Assembly (NCBI GenBank): GCA_037447655.1
Contig: JBBHKE010001779.1
Location: 179,577-243,576, forward strand
DNA length: 64,000 nucleotides
Source: Zygnema cylindricum
Lineage: Eukaryota; Streptophyta; Zygnematophyceae; Zygnematales; Zygnemataceae
Direction: 5' to 3'
Shown one piece after another: positions 44,660 to 56,557 of this stretch (the first letter of the stretch is position 1; the number at the start of each line of letters is the position of its first letter). The notes beneath the pieces were generated by a model. It saw only the letters and a list, made by a program, of their open reading frames with translations, did not search any database and had not been told where the DNA came from. The position numbers were made by a program, and so were the translations under genes.

Positions 44660-44773
44660 TGTTGTTCTATGAATATTGGTACAGGTGGAGCAATAGCAGT
44701 AGTTGTAGAAGTAGACATGTTTTTCAACAGAAGCTAACAAAAATCCTACCAAACAGCAATTTTTTGACCACTA
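44660..44773 (-). repeat. Remnant of 3' LTR of the third copia family
   Basis: Aligns with 50004-50120 (both contain the start ATG region of Gag and end GAACAACA on the minus strand). The remaining 240 bp of the LTR is missing here. Confidence 0.75.
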
Positions 44774-44902
44774 CACCGCGAATCGTAATTAGAGTAATGA
44801 AAAAATTAGAGTAAAAAAACCAAAAAAAACAATTAGAGTAATTGACGCTAATTTATGTGATAGAGCTTTTTCAACTATGAAGTTTACTCTAATTTATTTA
44901 GT
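44774..44902. mobile_element. MITE family 2-related fragment
   Basis: Begins CACCGCGAATCGTAATTAGAG next to a TA. The opposite end is lost at the 1-kb unit. Confidence 0.5.
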
Positions 44903-45906
44903 TGAATAGAAATAAGAAAGAAGTCGAGGCAGTCTACCTCTAACTTCTCTCTCCAACTTCTTAAACTTGTCGCAGTCAGTGAGAAATTGGAGAAAGAGCT
45001 AGAGCCATGGCTACCTAGGCTATCTAGTGGTTTACGGGAAAATATATTTTAGTTAGGGGTTTAATTTACTAAAAGATATGTGCCGGCGACAGAATTTGAT
45101 CCTGGTACCTGCCGGTCGGCAGACAACCGGTAGCCGGTTGCCTTAGCCGTTGTTATGTATTATATGGTTTGATAATTACTTAAACATTTATACGTAGGAT
45201 AGTTCATTTAACTGTAATTGTTTACGGGAGACATATATCCAGTAAATGTAAAAGTACAGATTCCGGTACGGATAAGAAACCAATACCGCGCATTTAATTC
45301 TTTAGTGAAACGAATATCGCGCATGTATTTATTACGGCTACGATTAAATGTGAATTTAATCGGACGGCCGGAATTAACGCCGAGATCGCGGAAGAGGATT
45401 TCGGCGGTTTGTGGTCATTGCCACATCGGATGACACGTGGCGGAATGACATTGGATCGCGGCATCTCCGAGGATTAAGGGAGCGAATCCGGACATACCAC
45501 GTGTCGACATTTAGGCCATGTCGTACAATGGCCGTATATAAAGTACACCAGCAGTTGTACTTTTGTGTACGAAACTGAAATCTGATTGGCTCCCTACATC
45601 AGTAGATAGAGTCTGTGAGAGAGATAGGACTTAGAAAAATTAGAAGATAGGACCCTCTCTCCCAGAGAGCTTCTGTACAAAAGGTCAACTTTGACCCTCT
45701 ATAACTTACTGCTCAGGGGAGCAAATTCAGAGATTCTTTTTGCTATCGACTCAGGGGAGTCTTGTCTTCACAGGGGTGAAGTTGGTCAGAGTTTTTGTCT
45801 TCCAGGGTGGCAGTTATTTTTGCTGAAACACAAAGGGGTCAGGGTTATCCTAGAGGCTTCTTGGAAGCTGTCCACTCTGAGGACTTATGGAGGTCTCAGA
45901 GTTTCA
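44903..45906. repeat. 1-kb inverted repeat unit, left copy (TG...CA)
   Basis: 1004 bp from TGAATAGAAATAAG to AGAGTTTCA. Its inverted, diverged copy is at 53805-54817. TG...CA ends suggest a solo LTR of an unidentified element. A plus-strand TATA-like GTATATAAAG is at about 45534. No target duplication was found. It replaces the end of pol, supplying the stop codon of the copia RNase H frame. Confidence 0.7.
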
Positions 45907-47037
45907 TAACTTTGGTGCAGGGAGAGCCTTGGTTAGCATGTGTGCGACCATTTTTTCATCATCCAAATAACACAATTTGATGACTCTAGCAAGCACCTTT
46001 TCTAGGACAAAGTGTAACTTAATATCCTTGTGTTTACTTTTAAAGTGATGGATGGGATTGGAGGAAATGGCAATGGCAGTCTGGTTATCGCACCTAATGA
46101 CTTGAGGTCTAGTCTGCATGTACCCAAGTTCTTGTAGAAGTGCCTTCAGTCATAGAAGCTCTTTAAGTGTCGAGCTTGTAGCCATATACTCTGAATCCAT
46201 TGTTGACTGTGCCGTGACCTTCTGAAGCTTGCTGCTCCAGCAATAGGTTCCTTTTCCAATCTGCAAGACAAAACCAGTCGTTGACTTTCTACTAGGCATG
46301 TCGCCATAGCTAGCATCGCTCCAAGTCTACAATTTCACTTCTCCACCTCCGAGAACAAGTTTGGGGTTCCGAGTCCCTGCCAGGTATCTTAGAACCCTCT
46401 TTGCGGCTTCTCAGTCTGATTTCTTTGGATTCTGCAAGCTTCTACTTAGAACACCAACACCAGCTGCGATATCTAGCCTCGTGCAATTCATATAATAGAT
46501 GAGGCTGCCTACTATCTGCCTGTATGGTTTAGAGGCCATAAACTCCTCCTCCCCTAACTCTAGACTCTCACTGACTAACATACCAGAATCTGAGTCATCT
46601 CTCTCTAATTTCTACATAAACTCCAAAGGAGTTACACACCCTTTTACTTCCTTCATTTCGATTTTTTCAAGCATATTTTCAATAGCCTCCTTTTGAGTCA
46701 ACATGATTACTTTCTTCTTCCTATCTCTCTCTACTTGTATTCCTAAAATATATTTGGTCTCTCCGAGGTCATTCATCTCAAATCTTGATTTTAAGGCTTC
46801 CTCAATGCGGTTTATTTTACTCCTAGACTTGTTAATAAGTAATAGATCATCTACATATACGGCAATATATACTACTCCATCCTCCCCTTGCAATATATAC
46901 ACAGAGTGATCTGAACTAATCCTTTTAAAACCTAGTCCAGTCAAAAACTCATCTTGCTTTAGGTTCCACATCCTCAGGGCCTGTTTCAGCCCATACACGG
47001 ATTTTAACAGTTTGCACACTAATTTCTCCTTTCTTTT
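45907..47037 (-). pseudogene. Third copia family: C-terminal RT and RNase H
   Basis: Minus strand. RT contains KLLKSVYGLKQALRMWN and an intact YVDDLLLINKS catalytic box (about 46860), then LGIQVERDRKKK. RNase H survives as CDNQTAIAISSNPIHH and MLTKALPAPKL before being cut off by the 1-kb unit at 45906; about 20 C-terminal residues are missing relative to family members. Frames are broken between 46120 and 46610. Confidence 0.83.
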
Positions 47038-47646
47038 TTATTCATACATTTCTGATTTCTGCATATATATAGTTTCTTCTAACTCTCCATGCAAAAAGGT
47101 TGTTTTGACGTCCATCAGATAGACTTCCATATTCTCAATTGCAGCTAGACTTAGCAGAATTCTAACAGTTAGAAATCTTACAACCGGAGATAAAGTCTCC
47201 TCAAAATCAATTCCCTCTTTCTGATTACAACCCTTGGCCACAAGTCTGGCCTTATATCTTTCTATTGTGCCTTCCGGGTTTAATTTTACCTTGAACAACA
47301 ACTTACTCGCGATGGCTTTTCTGTTCGGAGGAAGGTCCACTAACTCCCACGTTTGAGCTTCCATAATGGATTTCATCTCGTCATTTGCTGCCTCGATCCA
47401 ATGAATTCTTTTCGGTGATGAAAAGGCCTCCCGAATGGTCAAAGGTTCCGCTGAGGCGGTAGATAATGCAAAGTGCGATCCAGCTTGCAGACGGCTGCTA
47501 GATCTATTTCCCCTCGGAAATTCTGAGGCTGAGATCGATGGATGCCTGGTGTTCTTTGTCTGTCGTGGAGCGCGATGTGTATCCTCCGAGAATGGTGCAG
47601 CTGGCTCCGAGGGAACCGTAAGAGGGAATTGAGGGTCCGTGGACAT
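47038..47646 (-). pseudogene. Third copia family: N-terminal RT and linker
   Basis: 203 codons on the minus strand. A Pro/Ser linker is followed by MKSIMEAQTWELVDLPPNRK, the ARLVAKGCNQKEGIDFEETL segment and MDVKTTFLHGELEETIYMQ. A stop precedes the catalytic half. Confidence 0.85.
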
Positions 47647-48260
47647 AGTCTCTATAGGTTGCTGCTAATGAACCTGAAAGTAAATGGTCTTCTTTGTGTC
47701 AAAGATAACATAATCCTCCAATTTTTCTTCCGCCGGTTTATCTCTCATTGTGAAATAATCAACCGATTCTCCTTCATCTTTTATAATGATATTCCTTGAC
47801 ACAAATAATTTTTGTTTATCAAATACATACACCCTATTCCCCTTAGAGTTATCATCATATCCCATTAGAATACCCGGTAAGCCTTTCGGTTCCATTTTCC
47901 AAGTATTTTGTGATGTGTTAAGAAAGAAGCACTTACTGCCAAAAACTTTAAAATGAATGACCCGAGGTTTCCTACCTGTCCATAGATCAAATGGTGTAGT
48001 GCTAATTGATCTTGATGCAAGCTTATTCTTTATATAACCTGCAGAGTTAAGGGCCTCTGCCCAGAATTTCAAATCTACATTTTTGTCTGCAAGCATGGAT
48101 CTAGCACTCTCTATAACTGTTCGATTTAACCTTTATGAAAAACCATTCTGTTGAGGTGTATGTAGAACTGTCAGCTGCCGATTAATACCCTCATCTAAAA
48201 GAAACTTTTTAAATGCATTGGACATATAATCCCGTTTGTTGTCCGATCTCAATTTCAGAA
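47647..48260 (-). pseudogene. Third copia family: integrase C-terminal part
   Basis: Minus strand. FWAEALNSAGYIKNKL, TPFDLWTGRKPRVIHFKVFG and the GILMGYDDNSKGNRVY box typical of copia integrase C-termini. The QQNG-type catalytic Glu region is at 48100-48170 in a broken frame. Confidence 0.82.
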
Positions 48261-49298
48261 TCAAAACTCCATGTAATTTCTCCGACAAGCTTTGTAGTGT
48301 TTGAAGTGTTCAAACACTTCACTCTTCTCCTTCATTAAATAAGCTTTTGTAAATTTGGAAAAATCGCCAGTAAATGTGACCATGAAGCGAACTCCTCCTG
48401 CAAAAGACGCATGAGCCGGGCCTAAAACATCAGAATGTATGAGCTGGAGTACTTTTTCCGAACAATGTTCCGATTCCTGAGGAAACGGTAACGTATCAAT
48501 GTTACCTAATGAGCATCCATCACAAGTCTTAACTAGCTCATCTGTGAGAGAAACACCTTCTACTTTGCCGGCATTTACCATTTTCCTCAAACTATCATAA
48601 TTAACATGTCCTGGTCTTTTATGCCACAACTCATTTTCACACAATACACTGGAATAGAGAACATCATTTTCCTTAGTACTAGCCATATCCATGCGGTACG
48701 TTTTGCTTTCATCTCTAGTTCTTGTAACCGCTACCTTTCCTAGTTTGCTAACAACTTGCCTACCCCTTTTAAGGGTGACCTCAAATCCTTTGCTTTCACA
48801 AAGTGATGTAGAAAAAATGTTCGTTTTGAAGTCATGGAAATACAAAACATCGTGAAGAGTTTTTTCAACTGACTTCCCTCCTACATCTACCAGCGGAGAG
48901 ACATTACCCTGAGCATTAGTTTGAACACTCATGCCACATGCATAGTAAATATTCTTTGCAGGTGTACCCTTGAGATTAGTGAAGATCGACTTGTTCCACC
49001 ACATGTGGGTTGATGCTCCCGTGTCTATGATCCATCCAGAGTCCTTTGAGCCCTCCATTGCTGCCGCCATAGCAAATAGTTCCGATTCAAGTTGATCGTT
49101 GAAGCCCAACGATTGATCCTGCTCAGTAGCAGATGAAGAAAACATAGAATTCGTTTGAACCAACTTTTTAGTGAAGCCCTGATTTAATGGACTCTGCTGC
49201 CAACCCGGCTTATATAGACCTGTTTCATTTGCATTTTTTAGTTTAGGACAGTACCTATAGCCATGACCACGTTCCGAACAATAAATATAGGCGGTCAA
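48261..49298 (-). pseudogene. Third copia family: zinc knuckle, protease, GAG-pre-integrase, integrase start
   Basis: 345 codons on the minus strand. A zinc-knuckle remnant CSERGHGYRYC lacks its first cysteine pair partner (reads YIYCSERGH). Protease active site WIIDTGASTHMWWN, GAG-pre-integrase LWHKRPGHVNYDSL with CDGCSLG, and integrase first catalytic Asp in IHSDVLGP. It is the longest intact stretch of the element. Confidence 0.86.
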
Positions 49299-50062
49299 AG
49301 ACTGTCTATTTTGTCCTTGATTAAATTGTTTAATTTGACCCTGATTTTGGTTAAGCTGATTTCTGGGTTGATTAAATTGATTTTTGACTGGTTAAACTGA
49401 CCCTTCCTCTCAAATTTTGTGTTAAAAGCCTCCATTTGCTTTTCTCCATTAAGAACCTTTGACGTAGACTCTTTTTCCAAAATAATATTGATGGCTAATT
49501 GAAGTGTCTAGCTAGTTTTATCATGTTTTTAAAGTGCAACAGATGCATCTTTCATACTGCTAGGAAGACCTCTAATGACCAAAGCATCTTGTTGAAATTC
49601 AGGAAAGGTACCACCAGCACAAATATGAGCACCAATAAGAGCTCGAAAGTTATCGGTATACTCGGCCATCGTTCCCCCCGAGTATTTGTAATCCCAGATC
49701 TTTCCTGCCAACAAAAATTCTTCTTGAACGTTCGCCTTCTCATAAGACGCCTTAAGAGATTTCCAAATATCAATCGCCTTCTTCATTTTGATTCGTGACA
49801 TAACTAGGTTCTCCGAGAGACATAGTTTTAGAGTATTTCGAGCCTGTGAATTCTTTTTCGCCCAAGTTGGATCAGACTCATCAAGTGATCCATCCAGAAT
49901 CTCCATAAAACCTGCAGTTTCAAAGTACGACTCAACCATATCCGCCCAGTAAGCATATTTCTGCCGATTAAAGATAGGAATTCTTGAAGACAAGCCCATA
50001 ACCTGTTGTTCTATGACTACTGCTACAGGTGGAGCTGCAGCAGTAGTTGTAGAAGTAGACAT
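49299..50062 (-). pseudogene. Third copia family: gag
   Basis: ATG at 50062, inside the LTR, followed by MSTSTTTAAAPPVAVV; codons QQVMGLSS overlap the primer-binding site. The capsid-like part contains YAYWADMVESYFETAGFME, KIWDYKYSGGTMAEYTDNFR and ALVIRGLPSSM, like UBN2-type plant copia Gag. Frames break near 49530 and 49300. Confidence 0.83.
49994..50003 (-). other. Primer-binding site of third copia family
   Basis: Minus-strand GGTTATGGGC directly after LTR end GAACAACA, the same half tRNA-iMet type as in the other two families. Confidence 0.7.
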
Positions 50063-50363
50063 GTTTTTCAACAGAAGCTAACAAGAATCCTACCAAACAG
50101 CAGTTTTCAGAACACTACAAAATCAGACTCACAACTCCAAATACAACCAAAATCAGCATACAATTTCATCACTATGCACACTGTAAATTCCTAAAATTGC
50201 AGTATAAACGGTTTAGTAAACCATAAGATATAGAAGCTGGAAGTTCCCCAAAAACTGCCTCTAAGTTTCTATATTCTCAAAACGGGATGATACATTTTTT
50301 CTAAGTCCTGAACTATATACACTGAGAGTATGTCTGATCTAACTAACTAATCAACAAATAACA
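50004..50363 (-). repeat. 5' LTR of third copia family
   Basis: 360 bp on the minus strand from TGTTATTTGTTG to GAACAACA (TG...CA). A TATATAG box at about 50314-50320. The outer edge is set from the TGTTA start shared by all three families; no second intact LTR is available to prove it. Confidence 0.6.
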
Positions 50364-50869
50364 CCTGGCGCTATCGTACTGCACTACAAAATGACAAGGT
50401 ACCGGAATTGTACATCATTGTACTCACGGTACTTTCAAAACCCTAATTTCCGCTAGCCGTAATCTAAGTGATGAAACACTAAATTTTAATGTGCTAAAAA
50501 CCAAACAACGTGTTTCAAATATTTTCAGTTTTGACGCCGTAAAACTAATGTTGGTTTCGCTTAGTCATCGTCAGTCGCGACAGTCCACCCGATTGTTGTT
50601 CGGAAGCACGGTCCACTTGGGCGCGTACAGTTGTGCTTAGTCACCTGTGGTCCCAGCACGAATCTCGGTCGTCGACTCGATTCGTTACCAACGGTAGTCG
50701 TTATTGCGTACAGGTAATTGTTCCCAAATGTGCGCTTTTAATTTCGCCCGTCCGATCTTGTGATTTTGCTCGTTAGATAATCAACGCGTTTATGTTGTTG
50801 TCGGCGCTCTTCCGGAATATCTGCACAAGCCTTAGATACCGACGCGTGTCTTTGTAGACGTAATACATA
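50364..50869. other. Region without recognised gene
   Basis: No domain or repeat end recognised. Confidence 0.35.
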
Positions 50870-51300
50870 CTCTGCTACTGTAACACTAATAAAGGTAAGT
50901 ATTACAATTTGACTTAGACAAAAATATTCTAAGTCCTAAAATCCTCCTCACACTATTATCTGTTGAGATCAAAGCTTTAATTTCAACAATGTCGCCATTT
51001 CGAATTGGGGGAAAACTAAGTGTATCGATATTAGTGTTGTGTTTCTTTAGCCCCTTAAACATTTTCCCTCCGTACACACTTGTCGGATTGGCAATGTGAC
51101 GGTTACAATTAAGGCAAGATTCTCACCTTCCTACTGTCAATCTCTAATCAGAAATTGTATATTTGTGCAAGGATCAAAAATGTTTTATTCTTTTCTTCTA
51201 ATCCCCTTGTGGCCAAATGGTTCACGAATAAACATTAATTTTGCAACAAACTTTTTTCCTTTAAGAAAAAATCGGTTAGAAAAGTATAAGCACTAAAACC
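50870..51300. repeat. Dispersed repeat related to 12470-12665 and 62480-62650
   Basis: Shares CTCCGTACACACTTGTC-like and TGTGACGGTTACAATT-like words in the same order with the two other places. Nature unknown, probably a decayed DNA transposon. Confidence 0.5.
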
Positions 51301-51349
51301 AATACATAATGTAGCTTCCGCAAGGGCTAACAATCGAGTCGATCAAAAA

Positions 51350-52600
51350 CCTCATGTTCAATTATGTGCTCCAAGATACTCAAAAGACAGTCGTTGAAGT
51401 CCATAAATAACCAAAATGCATGCCTCGACGGTATAATTTGTGCAAGATAAAGAGGTCGTTGAGCAAAAAACGTGTCAAGCTTGCAAACGCCACTTGGCAA
51501 TTACAAACCTTATGAAGGTCTTCATCTTGCGAGAGGTCCTCCAACAAGGTATCATGAAATACTTGGTTCACAACGGAAAAGCTCTCACAGGCAAACTTAA
51601 AGCTTTGATACCCCCTCGAGTAGCGCCACCAACATCGATAAGTGGGGGAGGTGAGACGATTAACATAATGGGCAACAAGCAACCCTCGTGGATGTTTTTT
51701 TAGATAGATGAATATTACAGATTTCTTTCATGAAACGATGGACAAAATTTGTCGCGATGAGCAACAATATGCAATTCATTTGCAATAAATACGAGAAAGA
51801 GGTTGTATTTTCATAGGATCATAATATCACCACAATGCACAAAGATTCACAATCGTAGGGGGAAACATTCACTCATATGCAAAAACACATCCAACCAATA
51901 TAATATGTCAACCACTTCTCTTTTTACAAAGGTTTATTTAGTATATACATTTATCTCTTCTCTACTTACTAACTCAAATTATGACAAGACAATAAATAAA
52001 TTGACAAGCATAAACTACGCAAGAGGAGTCCACATGCGAAGGTATTTTTTGCCGAAGAAACACCTCGAACACAAACCTGTAAAAACACAAACACTCGAGA
52101 ATTTTTTTAGATACCGAAAGATATTGTACGACCATATACCAAAACGAATCCACACCAAATTAAAAAAAAGAAAGACGTGAATTGACACCTACACTTATGA
52201 AATGGTCTAAGACCCGATTTTATCTTTCTGCTTATTTTACTGATGCATCATTGTAGTTGATGCCCGTGAAGTCTGAATGCGTGTCGAATTAACCCCCCAA
52301 AATGTCACCTTGGAGGGTGCCAATTTCATATTTTATTGTGGTAGCATCGTCCGAGATGAAGTATGAGAGAGCTTGGCGTAGTGTGGAAAACACCAACAAA
52401 AATTTACATTTATATTTTAGGCGAAGACGCATGAACGCGTTCTCAAAAAACAACATTACAATCAACTATGTTGAAGAAGTAAACAACATCCGCTTGAAAG
52501 ACTACGCAATTTGGATATAGATCCAAAAGAGTTGACACAGCATGGACAATTGTCACATAGCCCGCTTTGGCAGCATTTTTAAACTAGTCGGTGAAAATTG
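51350..52600 (-). pseudogene. Decayed LINE copy (same type as 21958-26596)
   Basis: On the minus strand DTLLEDLSQDEDLHK with QVAF aligns with DALLEDLSHSNDLPK and QVAF of the intact-length LINE. At the DNA level 52305-52330 matches the GTRQGDP region and 52440-52480 matches the NAFNIID region in the expected order. Heavily mutated; no usable frame. Confidence 0.7.
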
Positions 52601-53804
52601 TTATGGAATTTTACATGGAAATTGGAGCCCAATCCTAAAAAAAGAAAGCTGGCTAGCAAATGGCGAAAGAGCATTATTAATCACGTACAAAACATTTTTA
52701 TGATTTATATTTTGTCAGATAATAGGATGGGCTTTGTTGGCTCATAAAAAAATGCTTTGGGTTTAAAATAAGAATTATTGAAGATAAGCACAAGGTGGAC
52801 CAATTCCATGCTGCCTTCAAACTTTTGGCCATTCACAACCCACATTTTTGCCACTAGGGATCAAACGAAAAACTTAGCTAGATAAGTAAAAATGTATGAA
52901 ACTTACCATTTTTGCGACGGTTTTAAGCGTAAAAATTGTTTCCAAAATCAACTCCCGTGGGAAATACGAGGCGTATCCCTCAGGCATTTGGTCGCATGTT
53001 TGAATAAAAAACCGAACCGAGCGAGAAGAAGGATCCTAGGTGCGTATGTGGCCCAGTTCGAGATTCTATTTGCGACTGTGTACTTACGAGGGAAAAGTCG
53101 AGTATTTCTCCCATGTCGAAATGTACGAGTAGCTTATACCGTACAAAGGGTATTTCCATTTTCAATACGTACACTTGCATCGTACGGAACTTTGTAATCA
53201 ACTAATCATGAATAATAGGGGAAAATGACCAATATCTTTAATATAACCGCACGGGCACAAGTCTAATAACTAGGACCATAAAATTGTATCCGACGATTTG
53301 ATATACAACTGTAGTATGTTTCAAATTATTTTTCCATACGAGGCCAAAAACTCAAAAGGAAAGGCATAATTGAAATGTAACATTACCAATAACAACTAGG
53401 GGAATTGGTTTTAACTACCTTAACAATTTATTTTTTTAAATGGACACAATTTTGTTTAGTGTAGGCCAAAATTTTGGGTAACCAACTGTGTGAAGCCTAA
53501 AACCTGGTGCATCACTATGTGGAAGGATTCATCCATGCTGCTTCTTTTAATTCTCACAATGGGAAGCAAAAGTGAGAACACCTAAAAATAACACTGCTAA
53601 AAGACAACACTAAATCCATCACTAAAAAACTCTGATATTCATCAATGAAACACATCACTGCATTAAAAAACAACATTGATACTCATCAATGAAAAACAAT
53701 ACTGAAAAAGAGCTCACTGTTAAAAAAGTGTACCCAAAGTCATCGTTGAGAAACATCACTTGAAAACAACAATGTACTCTAAAGCAGCAGTGCAATTTTA
53801 CCTT
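52601..53804. other. Region without recognised gene
   Basis: A short series of CAACACT/AACATCAC words occurs at 53580-53770. Nothing else recognised. Confidence 0.4.
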
Positions 53805-54817
53805 TGAAACTCTAAGACCTCCATAAGTCCTCAGAGTGGACAGCTTCCAAGAAGCCTCAAGGATAATCCTGACCCCTTTGTGTTTCAGCAAAAACAACTG
53901 CCACTCTGGCAGACAAAAACTCTGACCACCTGCACCCCTGTGAAGGTAAGACTCCCCTCAGTCGATAGCAAAAAGAATCTTTGAATTTGCTCCCCTGAGC
54001 AGTAAGTTATGGAGGGTCAAAGTTGACCTTTTGTACAGAAGCTCTTTAGGAGAGAGGATCCTATCTCCTAATTTTTCTAAGTCTTATCTCTCTCACAGAC
54101 TTTATCTACTGATGTACAGAACCAATCAGATTTCTCCTCCGTACATAAAAGTACAGTCGCTGGTGTACTTTATGTACGGAAATTGTACAACATGGCCTTA
54201 ATGTCGACACATGTCATATCCGGATTTGGTGTCGTAATCTCCGGAGATACCACGATCCAATGTAATCTCGCCACGTGTCATCTGATGTGGCGATGCCCAC
54301 AAACCGTCGAATTCTTCTTCCGAGATCTCGGCGCGAATTCCGGCCGTCCGATTAAATTCACATTTGATCGTAGCCGTAATAAATAAATGTGCGGTATTTG
54401 TTTTGCTTACGAAATCAATGCGCGGTATTGATTTCTTATCCGTACCGCAATTCGTACTTTTACACTACCAGATCTATGTATCCCGTTAACAATTATAGTT
54501 AAATGATTTATCGTACGAATTAATGTTTAATTAATTATCGTACTATATACTACGTGAGACTACATCTAGACTTAACGGCTAAGGCTACGGGCTATTTACT
54601 GTCTATCGGCCGGCAGGTACTAGGATCAAATCCTGTGGCTGGCAATTTCCTTTTAGTAAATAATCCCCTAACTAATATAAGTTTCCCGTAAACCTCAGGA
54701 TAGCCTAGGTAGCCATGGCTCTAGCTTCCACTCCAATTTCTCAGTGACTGCGACAAGTTTGAGAGTTTGGAGAGAGAAGTTAGAGGTAGACTGCCTCGGC
54801 TTCTTTATTTCTATTCA
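53805..54817. repeat. 1-kb inverted repeat unit, right copy
   Basis: Reverse complement of 44903-45906 with about 10 percent visible differences. Same TG...CA ends. Flanks show no clear target duplication. Confidence 0.75.
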
Positions 54818-55082
54818 GACCTAGAAAATACTTTAAAACCATTAACTTCTACAACCTTAAAAAACAATGTTCGAAAACAAAACAGCGTTACTGAAACGCG
54901 ACACAAAATGTCGCCGTGAGAGTCGCCGCTAACAGTACAGTACTATACTAAAAATGAGAACTGGAACACATCATTGACAAAAGGCACTAAAAAACATCTT
55001 TGTATTAAAAACTGGTAAAAAATTATTAAAACAATTAGCGGAGTAATTTAATGTGAAAATAAATCGCAAGTTGCCTCGTCGT

Positions 55083-56112
55083 CGTTTCCATGATCTAGCA
55101 TCCTTGAAATAAAAGAAAGGAATTGATCATGGCAGTGACTATTGTGGTTGCGCACAGTCACTTACGTCACTTTGTGAAAGATTTTACGTTTTAAGTACGC
55201 ATGGGTACAAATTAAGGCACCGTTGAGTTTAAGTTTGACGATCATTTAGTTGAACAACTTTGACTTTCCAAACAATGTTACAACCGCTTAAAATTTTGTC
55301 GCGCTTGCGAACGTCAACCCTCATAATAAAATCAACATTTCACACGCCCGACGAAGGTTTACGGTAACAAAACTACGACAACCACATGGAAATAAAAGTG
55401 TTGCTCACAATCACTTTCTGCCTCTACGTGAGCTCTACAGTGAGAGCACATGTTCGCTTTTTAACTTAGCCGCAAAATTGAAATTTGATCGCCAAGCGTA
55501 AATAGTGTAGCTTGATTTGGTCACGCGTGACGACTCGCAATTTTTTGGATTAGTTCCAATTGATATTTTTACGCTAATCCATTTTTTATAGTGTACAGAT
55601 TTTGTTTCATTTTGTGCGATTTAATTTGTCCGTACAAGACTTCTAATACACTAGTTTTTAGAGGTTTCATTTCGCGTCGTTCTTCAATTTGCGTCTAAGT
55701 TCAACGTAACACTTCGCGATTAAATTTCAATTTTGTCGTTAAGTTAAAAAGTGAACATGTGCTCTCGCTGCTGAGCTCACATAAAGGCATAAATTGAATG
55801 TGCGCAACACTTTTATTTACATGTGGTGGCTGCAATTTTGTTACCATAAACCTTAGCCTGCCGTGTGAAATGTTGATTTTATTATGACGGTCGACATTCG
55901 CAAGCGCGACAAAATTTTAATCGGTTGTAATCATATTTTGAAAGTCAAAGTTGTTCAACTAATTGACCGTCAAAATCATACTCAGCGGTACATTAATTGT
56001 ACCGATGTGTACTTAAAACGTACAATCTTTGACAAGGAGACGTAAAGGATTGTGCGTAACCAAAATAGTCACTGCCATGAGCAATTCCCAAAAAGAATCG
56101 AAACCATGAAGT
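55083..56112. mobile_element. Foldback element with ~430-bp inverted arms
   Basis: Arms at about 55083-55512 and 55690-56112 are inverted copies (for example GGCAGTGACTATTGTGGTT on the left and its diverged complement on the right, and TTTTGTCGCGCTTGCGAA in both). The spacer is about 180 bp. No coding capacity. Confidence 0.8.
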
Positions 56113-56557
56113 TTTCACCATGATAGACGGTTTCCCTGTGTTGCACTTTCCTGCACATAGTGACATGAAGCCGTTGAAGGAAACATGAAGTCGTTGAACG
56201 AAATAGTGAAGTAGATGTGATTCTATATGAGCTTGGTGCCGGAAACCGTAAAAACGTAACTATGTGTATTCCTTCGCCGTTGCGCTTAACATTTCTCGAA
56301 TCACGTCGTGGGATGTCTACAGTCTGTCACACGACAGAGCTCTTTTCCCCATGGACGTCTTACACCGGGACGCTCCCTATCGACTTGAAATCTTGGACAA
56401 ACTTGGAGGCATAAAATAATGCGAGTTCTATGCTTGACGACAAAAGCTACTGTAACGATGTAGCATAAAATGAGCGTGATTTAACAAAAATACAGAAAAA
56501 AGCATATGTGGATACAACGACGCTCTAAAGTTTTTTGATGCAGCTATCAAAAATTAC
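56113..56557. other. Region without recognised gene
   Basis: Contains a 65-codon open stretch (56217-56414, plus) without recognisable domain. Confidence 0.35.

Larger units (their letters stand above)
44660..50363 (-). mobile_element. Third Ty1/copia family, decayed and interrupted
   Basis: Minus-strand order: 5' LTR 50004-50363, PBS, gag, protease, integrase, RT, RNase H, then only a remnant of the 3' LTR (44660-44773), separated from pol by a MITE-like piece and a 1-kb unit. Protein similarity to the other two families is low, so it is a separate lineage. Many frameshifts. Confidence 0.82.

Noticed and set aside
45060-45170. tRNA-like sequence in the 1-kb unit (GGATCAAATCC, also at 54627)
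   Set aside because: A B-box-like word is present but no cloverleaf, A box at proper spacing or discriminator end can be drawn.
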